Source: Haliotis asinina (lineage: Eukaryota; Mollusca; Gastropoda; Lepetellida; Haliotidae). Taken from it: DNA of 64,000 nt. The position numbers and the translations under genes are program-made. Within the stretch, counting starts at the first letter, position 1, and each line of letters begins with the position of its first letter. The notes under the pieces were generated by a model, which saw only the letters and a list, made by a program, of their open reading frames with translations, was not told the DNA's origin and did not search any database. Positions 57,856 through 64,000 of this stretch are shown here, piece by piece. The stretch spans positions 54,476,753 to 54,540,752 of the forward strand of contig NC_090281.1 of the NCBI RefSeq assembly GCF_037392515.1. The letters run 5' to 3'.

Positions 57856-60800
57856 CTTTGAGTTGCCATTGACAGAAAGGTACATGAAGATTGTACTTGT
57901 AAGACTCTCCAATACTGCAACCTACCGTAGACTCCCCAACATTGCAGCCGACTCCAGACTCCCCAATACTGCAACCTACTCCAGAGCCCCCAATACTGCA
58001 GCCTGCCGTAGACTCCCAACATTGCAGCCTGCCCCAGACTCTCCAATACTGCAGCAGCCTACTCCAGACTCTCCAACATTGCAGCCAACCGTAGACTCCC
58101 CAACATTGCAACCTACTCCAGACACTCCAACACCGTAGTCTACCATAATCTTCGCAACATTGCAACCTACTCCAGACCCCCCGACATTGCAGCCTACCGT
58201 AGACTCTCCAACCCTGCAGCCTACTCCAGACTCCCCAATACTGCAGCCTACTCCAGACTCTCCAATACTGCAGCCTACTCCATACTTTCCAATACTGTAA
58301 CCTACCCCAGACTCCCCAACATTGCAGCCTACTCCAGACCCCCCAACATTGCAGCCTACTCCAGACTCTCCAATACTGCAGCCTACTCCAGACTCTCCAA
58401 TACTGCAGCCCACCGTAGACTCCCCAACATTGCAGCCTACTCCAGACTCTCCAATACTGGAGCCTACCGTAGATTCCTTACCTTTGCAGGCTTCTGCAGA
58501 CTCCACAATACTACAGCCTATTGCAGCCTTAATAACACTGCTGCCTTCTGCAGACTCCTTAACGTTGCATAAATATCAGTGTTAGCTGCGTTCTTGGTCG
58601 CAACTTCCTTTTCTTCCTTGTGTTGCATTGTCCCATCTGATCCCTCACGAGGTATTGAGTATTACCTCATTTTTAGGAACACCATTCTTCGGAAGTCTTT
58701 ACGTGTACAACAGGCTGCAATCGATCCCATCACAGTGGCGATGATATTGACAACACCCAGGATGATCAGAATGCGACTGAAAGAGAAGAGAAATGGACTG
58801 GTCCTTCATAGCGTTAACGGGGGGTGGGGTAATCTTGTGTCCCACTTTTAGTGTCCACACTGACTATTGCACAAAATCATTTAAGACAATGTTTAGATAC
58901 AGCAGATATTTTTCTGAAAATTCTACATGTGTATAAATCCCATAGTAACTAAAAGAACTAAACTAAACATACCGCCGCTAAACAACCTCGTAAATATGCA
59001 TAGTGTTACGAGAGTGTATTTTCTGTAATTTGTATTATTATTGATTAAGTTATAGTTATCATTGGGTCACAATTTTAGAGTTTTAAACGATAGCTTTTAT
59101 GGATCATATTTCGCATCATCGATATTAATGTTTTAGCGGCATTCATGTACGGTAGCGCTTCACAGTTGCCTCCCTTTGGTGTGTTTAGACTGAATATAAA
59201 CACGAATCCGATCATGAAGGTTCCGTACTTCGCTGGAATGCTACAGAATATGTCACTGTGTATATATAAAGCTGGTTCTTGTGTTGAAGACACAAACACG
59301 GAACTTACTCTGGAGTTGTGTCATCGTTTGGCCTATCTACATCTGTCTGTCTCTTCGCCAACGTTGACCTACATCTAAGACAAACCGTTTGATGCGTAGC
59401 ATGCAGTAAAACTGTGTCACTGAAATCCAGGACTTTGGTGAGTTGATATAAATAATATTTTTTTTATATTTGTGACCCACTACTTTAGATTCGATTCAGA
59501 TACATTGTACTAGAAACGTCTGTTGAGAATCGTATCTTGCTATTTGTCTGCTCAATACATAATATTGAATATTTTAGTCTTGTCTGTGTTATATTTTGCT
59601 GGTTCTAAGGGGATTTCTTATATATATTTTGTCACGGCAAATTATTCACCGTAACAGGATATAAGTCTACATGAAGTGCCCAGGACCGAAAAACAGGTTC
59701 TTTTGCAAACCGGTACCCCGTTTACATTTAGTGTACTCGTTGTAAACATAGTGATTTTGATCGTGTCAGTATCATACATCCGATCCGATTCTATCTGATC
59801 GGATCGAACAATTAGAATTCTTACCTGAGTTTTCCATCCTCATGGCCCCCTCCTGCACCTCCATCATCGCCTGAAGAGAAACATCAGAGAGTAAGCGAGG
59901 CAAAATTTCAGGATTCGAACTCTCTATGACACGCAACATGGCAACGTGAATGTTAGGCCCCCGTGCCTCCAAGTCAAATGATCCAGTTTTCGTATATCTC
60001 TTGCAATGTACAAATTTGCATTGTCACTCAGAGCACATACACTTTCATAATATAGATGGTAAATATACTAAAAGTAAATGCATGGGAATACCATAAAATT
60101 TGCTGCAAACGTAAACACGTTGAGGTCATTTATACTCTAAGGTAAATGGAACTTCTTGTGTGCTCAATAGGCACTTTAAACGACGTGCGGTGAAGCATCT
60201 GATTCAATATTGAATTTGGGCGAAACAAAACATTATGAAAAATAGCTAAAAGCAAGCTTAAGGGTGTTGAAACACACCAGCACCATGTTTGATTCAAACG
60301 CCCAAATACAACAATGTGGTGCATGCAGAAGGCAGACCTCCCATGCAGCTTATGGGAACCGAGTACTGGAGGTTGTGAATCGGTCCCAAAGAGAGCAACG
60401 GAGCAGGGTGAGGACTAGGATGTGGGGCAGAAGGATCTGGAGGGGGTTGTGGAGAAGGAGGAGCAGTATGAACAAGCGAAGGAGAATCACGAGTAAGTGC
60501 AGACGAGAGGTGGGGGCGAGAAGGGGCAGGGTGGGGAAGGTGAGGAGAAAATGGGTAACAGGGAGAGGATTAGGGGAAGGGGGGTGGTTAGCAGGGAGAG
60601 GATAAGGGGCAGAGGGGGAGTTTTCAGGGAGAGAGTGAGGAGAAGAGGAGTAGCAGGAACAGCACGGGCCGAAGGGTGGGGGTGGGGGGGGGATGAACAT
60701 AAGAGGTGAAGTCTCAGAGAGAGGATAAAATAGGAGGAGTAGCAGGGAGATGATGAATAACATTGAGAAGACTGAAGAGAAGAGGGGGGATATCGGGGGG

Positions 60801-63133
60801 GGGGATAAGGGGAAGAGGGGAACGGGTGAGAAGGCGAGGAAACAGGGAGGGATAGGGAAGAGGAGGAGTATCAGGGAGGGGATGGGTACAAGAGGAGGGT
60901 TAGCAGGGGAAGAGGGTGAGTTGCAGGAGCAGTAAACTTAGGAAACGAGAAGGTGTAGCATCGAGAGGAGGAGCAACAGGAAGAGGATAAGGAGAAGAGG
61001 GGAGTAACAGGAGATTGCGTAAAAGAGGAGGAGTGGCAGGGAGAGGATGAGTTGCAGGTTGAGGATGAGGGGAAGAGGAGTAGTAGGAATGATATTAGAA
61101 GAGGATGAGGAGAAGATGAGGTGTTGCTGGGACAGGATCAGGAGAAGGCGAGAAATAAAAGGGAGGGGTGAGTAGCAGGGACAGGGTGAGGGGAAGAGGA
61201 GTTGTATTGATAGGATGAGGAGAGGAGTAGGAGGGAGATGATGACAAGAGGAGGAGTAGCAGGGAGAGGTTGAGACGAGGAGGAGTAGAAGGGAGGGGAT
61301 GGACAAGAGGAGGAGTAGCAAAGAGAGGATGAAGAGAAGAGGGAGAAGGTTAGGTTAGTTGGGAGGATGAGGAATGGAAGGAGGGGAGCAACAGGTGAGG
61401 AGGAAAATTAGGAGCATAACAGTTACTTACAGTGACCACCGGAACAATTCAGCTCAAAGTAACGTTCACTGCAGTAGGATCCTCTCCATCCTTGTATGCA
61501 GCCATGAACACAGGACCCGTTATCAGGATGGCACAGTCCCTCTCTGCAGGTGGAGCTACAACCTGTCAACCTATCACACTCTGCGATGACCCTGGTGGAA
61601 CACTTCTTTTCACAGCGCTGTCCATAGAAACCGGAAGTGCAGCCATGTCTGCACACTCCATTGTTATGACAGGTATTGCAGAGGCAGTTACTGGAACACC
61701 GGCCTTTACAGAAGACACCTTTCAAGCCACGCTCGCAACCCGGGTGACAATGACCATCTGACGTGAGGCACATGGGCCGTTTACATTTCGGTGGACATTT
61801 GTTACTAGACATACAGAGGGCACCGAAAATACCCAGCACCTGGTAGGTTTTGATACAGGTGCCATTGAGTCTGTCGCAGTGAGTGTTGAGTGGACAGAGG
61901 GGACACCGCTGGTGACAAGCTTCCCCATAGCGTCCACGGCGACATCGGTGACATCTTCCTGTCTCTCTGTCACATCCAGCACTGTCGCAATGGCGACATC
62001 GTTGAGAACATCGCTTTCCATAGCATCCACGCTTGCATGTTTGGCATGATAAACCTCCAGTTGATACCTTGCATCCATCATCACAGCGCCTGTTGTTTGC
62101 TGTTGATTCTGTGGACAAAATGTAGCCTTTACTTCACGTGATATATGGTGGACCATTTGTCATCAACATAAAGGCACAATTTCACACATTTTAACAATAT
62201 TTTGGCCTATCCTATATCCTGGAGCATGTGAACTTTAGCTTACTATTGATGCTATAGAAAAAACCTTATTATAACTTACGACTGGGCTTAAATCGATAAT
62301 TGAAACTTCGAGGCGAGCAGCTACCAAACATCGAAAACTGTTCATAAACAAGGGACATGACCCTCAGAAGATAGCTTGAAACAATGGTCGGCCGGTAGAG
62401 GACACGAGAGTGATTTAATGCAACGTTGTATTAATTCGATCTTTTTTATTTAATATTGAAATTTTGGAGGCGTAATTCGTTTTGGAATAACTTATATGGT
62501 AGCTCCCTGAAGGCTAATAGTTAATATTATTGAAAAAATGCGTTGTAATGTTTTGGAGAAGGGTGGTGTGAAATAGTGCCTTGAAACTGAAGATAAGAAA
62601 ATGAATAAAGTGATAAATCATCCAGCAAAAATATAGTGAAATATTTTGGCACAAAATAATTAGTGGATAATTAGTAACATCAGATTGGTCATTCTCTTAA
62701 TGAAGAGAGGAATATTTTTTAATTATTATTATTAACACACAGACACATTGGTCACAAAACCGTCCTTAAAAGAATGAATCATAGTTTGTTTTCGTGATTT
62801 TATTACTCTCACATTAGTGGTTGATCTGACGGTTTATCTATTAAGGTCGGGATACTCTTAAATACTCAGGATACACTTAATAACAAACCAACCAGGCAAC
62901 CAAACACGCCAACCAACCGACTAACCAACCAGCCGACCGACCAGTAAGCCAGGGAGTCAGCCAACCAACCAAACGAACAAACATGCGACCAACCAACTGG
63001 CCAAACAAACAACCGAAAAGCGTGAAGTTACTGACCTGTGTAAGACTTTACATCATAAACAGTCCGCTGAGATCTTACCTATTGTCAGCATGTACAGTAC
63101 CATTGCCAGGACCATCACTCGAAACGCCATCAT
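57741..63133 (-). CDS. MEGF/SCARF-type EGF-repeat type I membrane receptor (5 exons, about 334 aa)
   Basis: Proteins of this class are cell-surface receptors for adhesion or uptake of particles and dying cells. Exons on the - strand: 63133-63079 (signal), 62108-61431 (EGF-like repeats), 59870-59825 (acidic/glycine linker), 58776-58666 (membrane helix) and, less certainly, 57855-57741 (tail). All phases fit. Residues 1-18 form a signal peptide. About residues 27-245 are cysteine-rich, with repeated G-x-Y-G-x-x-C steps (CKRGCYGKRCSQRC, CRRGRYGEACHQRC, CTSGFYGQRCEKKC, CIQGWRGSYC). The linker DDGGAGGGHEDGKLS leads to the helix at about 262-283 (ILIILGVVNIIATVMGSIA). The proposed tail has tyrosines in RYESFDS and EVYGMTP. 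It is far shorter than MEGF10/Draper. A TAA directly after the helix exon overlaps a GTAATA donor, so a very short-tailed form is an alternative. Confidence 0.85.
57898..58565 (+). repeat. 27-bp minisatellite, about 24 units
   Basis: The unit is 'ccaatactgcagcctactcc' plus 'agactct', with CCAACATTG and CGTAGA variants. One 30-bp unit has an extra CAG. It lies in the intron between the helix and tail exons of the EGF receptor. The unit length is a multiple of three and lacks stops in several frames, so long open frames on both strands are a by-product. Confidence 0.93.
58666..58776 (-). CDS. EGF receptor exon 4: membrane helix
   Basis: The acceptor is TTCTCTTTCAG. RILIILGVVNIIATVMGSIA is followed by CCTRKDFRR, a typical stop-transfer sequence. 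The donor candidate ATGAG|GTAATA contains a TAA in frame if left unspliced. Confidence 0.82.
59825..59870 (-). CDS. EGF receptor exon 3: acidic glycine-rich linker
   Basis: A 46-base exon (DDGGAGGGHEDGKL) between TTTCTCTTCAG and CTCAG|GTAAG. It is the only segment found that converts phase 1 of exon 2 into phase 2 needed by the helix exon, and it completes a cysteine codon. Confidence 0.75.
60365..61405 (+). repeat. Polypurine (GGAGAA-rich) tract, about 1 kb
   Basis: The + strand is almost pure A/G with AGGAGTAGCAGG-like recurrences. It fills much of the intron between exons 2 and 3 of the EGF receptor, where the transcript is C/U-rich. It ends about 25 bases short of the exon 2 donor. Confidence 0.92.
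61431..62108 (-). CDS. EGF receptor exon 2: cysteine-rich EGF-like repeats
   Basis: A single 678-base exon encoding the whole ectodomain (STANNRRCDDGCKVS to LNCSGGHC). The acceptor is TTTTGTCCACAG and the donor is CACT|GTAAGT. Spacing of the cysteines gives about five degenerate EGF/laminin-EGF-like units. Confidence 0.92.
62880..63020 (+). repeat. (CCAA)-type simple repeat
   Basis: Irregular CCAA/CCGA tetranucleotides (aaccaaccgactaaccaacc) in intron 1 of the EGF receptor. Confidence 0.9.
63079..63133 (-). CDS. EGF receptor exon 1: signal peptide
   Basis: Two adjacent ATGs, then FRVMVLAMVLYMLTI, ending one base into a codon at ATAG|GTAAGA. This is the same phase-1 layout as the signal exons of the two STMC6-like genes. 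Confidence 0.82.
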
Positions 63134-63327
63134 AATTGTAACCTCCCCGCTTCGGTTGGTCAGGCGGTTTGTTCAGCCACCAGGTAAAATTCGTTCATCT
63201 TCAATCGATAGTCTCTTCGTCACTTTAACAAGGAAAACCCAATACACAACCTGCTTTGAAAGCACAACCACTAAAGGAAGTAAATGGTCCGTTGTTAAAC
63301 GACCAGAGATTTAAAAGGGGTCTCCTG

Positions 63328-63805
63328 TGGTGGCTGATTAGGGCCATCGCTTTCTCGCCTTAAATTCTGGAGCCGTGAAAGCGATATCGCGAGACGAGAA
63401 AGCGATGACACGAGACGAGAAAGCGATAGCACAAGACGAGAAAGCGATAACGCGAGACGAGAAAGCGATATCATTGCGCGAGAAAGGGATAGAGCGAGAG
63501 AGCGAGAAAGCGATATTACCCACAATTCAGTCCTGTCTGAGCATGAATGACTGCAAACTGGAGCTCTATCGCTCTATCCCTTTATCATTCTATTGCTTTC
63601 TCGTCTCGACTGGCTGTATCGCCTTCTCGCTTTCTCGCTCTTTAGCTTTCTCGTCTTGTCATATCGCTTTTTCGTCTCGTGTAATCGCTTTTTTCGTCTC
63701 GCGTTATCGCTTTGTCGTCTCGTGTTGTCGCTCTCCCATCGTCTGATATCGCTTTCTCGCCTCCAGATTTTGAGGCGAGAAAGATATGGCCCTAATCAGC
63801 CACCA
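63328..63805 (+). mobile_element. 478-bp foldback DNA element with subterminal repeats
   Basis: The ends are long inverted repeats: left 'tggtggctgattagggccat', right its exact complement. Homology continues inward through 'ctttctcgcct', 'ctggag' and 'gaaagcgatatc'. Inside each arm an 18-base motif (gagacgagaaagcgatan) is repeated six or more times, in opposite orientations in the two arms, around a unique centre of about 55 bases. No transposase frame is present. It looks like a non-autonomous DNA transposon. No clear target duplication was seen, so the exact ends are approximate. Confidence 0.85.
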
Positions 63806-64000
63806 TACGAAGCAGTCATGCATATGGATTGGAAGAACAATAAGAGATGGTAGGGGTCGTCTCAAGTATTATGAAAATTATTATTAAACAATATTTACAT
63901 TACAGTGTCTTAAGTATTATTAATGACATTGCACAAGCATTGCATAAGTTTTAATGCATTTACACACAGCAAAACAGCATTTCCAGTAGCACCTCGGGTT

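Noticed and set aside
57976..58506. Long - strand open frame of 9-residue repeats (GESGVGCSI type) as a collagen- or elastin-like gene
   Set aside because: It is entirely made of the 27-bp minisatellite, is open in several frames on both strands, and lies within the intron region of the EGF receptor.
60264..61321. Arginine/glycine-rich (+) and leucine/proline-rich (-) open frames
   Set aside because: Low-complexity products of the polypurine tract.
61432..62156. Open frames on the + strand and in other - frames across the EGF exon
   Set aside because: Shadows of the cysteine-rich exon; only one frame shows the G-x-Y-G-x-x-C periodicity.
63295..63853. Serine/arginine repeat frames (SLSRLALS type)
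   Set aside because: Produced by the iterated 18-base motif of the foldback element.
1..64000. CRISPR arrays, bacterial operons, Shine-Dalgarno sites or an integrated virus
   Set aside because: All direct repeats lack unique spacers of fixed length, the gene structure is intron-rich eukaryotic, and no viral structural or replication gene was recognised.

Overview
This is eukaryotic DNA with no operons. It has AT-rich non-coding sequence, GT-AG introns with clean splice phases, many microsatellites, and dozens of copies of two interspersed repeats. One is a tRNA-derived SINE whose head carries a perfect Pol III B box and whose tail ends in (ACTC)n. The other has a GTGAGTGAGT head. That pairing, together with the gene content, points to a marine gastropod, most likely an abalone (Haliotis or a close vetigastropod). 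The species call is inference.

Five multi-exon protein genes can be rebuilt from splice sites and reading phase. (1) A GM2 ganglioside activator-like lipid-transfer protein lies on the + strand: four exons over 22 kb (7110-29530), 199 residues, eight cysteines. (2) and (3) are a paralogous pair of tiny type I membrane proteins on the - strand (36726-39360 and 42100-44068; 97 and 91 residues). Each has a signal peptide, a six-cysteine CCGxGRxxxCC module, one membrane helix and almost no cytosolic tail, resembling the Shisa/WBP1/VOPP1 (STMC6) superfamily. (4) A GT10 alpha-1,3-fucosyltransferase lies on the - strand (53685-54997), 394 residues, with its start codon in a separate 11-base coding exon. 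(5) An EGF-repeat type I membrane receptor of MEGF/SCARF type lies on the - strand (57741-63133), about 334 residues over five exons.

The remaining sequence is repeat-dominated. Bases 1-7109 hold decayed repeats and a poly-C run. The first GM2A intron (7216-23219) holds a 1.3-kb trinucleotide-derived minisatellite and many SINEs. Bases 29531-36725 and 44069-53684 hold three decayed Tc1/mariner transposases (one of them further on, at 56.1-56.5 kb), non-LTR retrotransposon fragments and short tandem arrays. The EGF-receptor gene is interrupted by a 27-bp minisatellite and a 1-kb polypurine tract, and a 478-bp foldback element sits just upstream of its start.

The gene products act in the secretory, lysosomal or cell-surface compartments: a lipid-binding cofactor, a Golgi glycosyltransferase and three small or medium surface proteins. 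Nothing shows that they form one pathway. The items most worth following are the paired STMC6-like mini-genes and the alternative cytosolic tails predicted for the EGF receptor.
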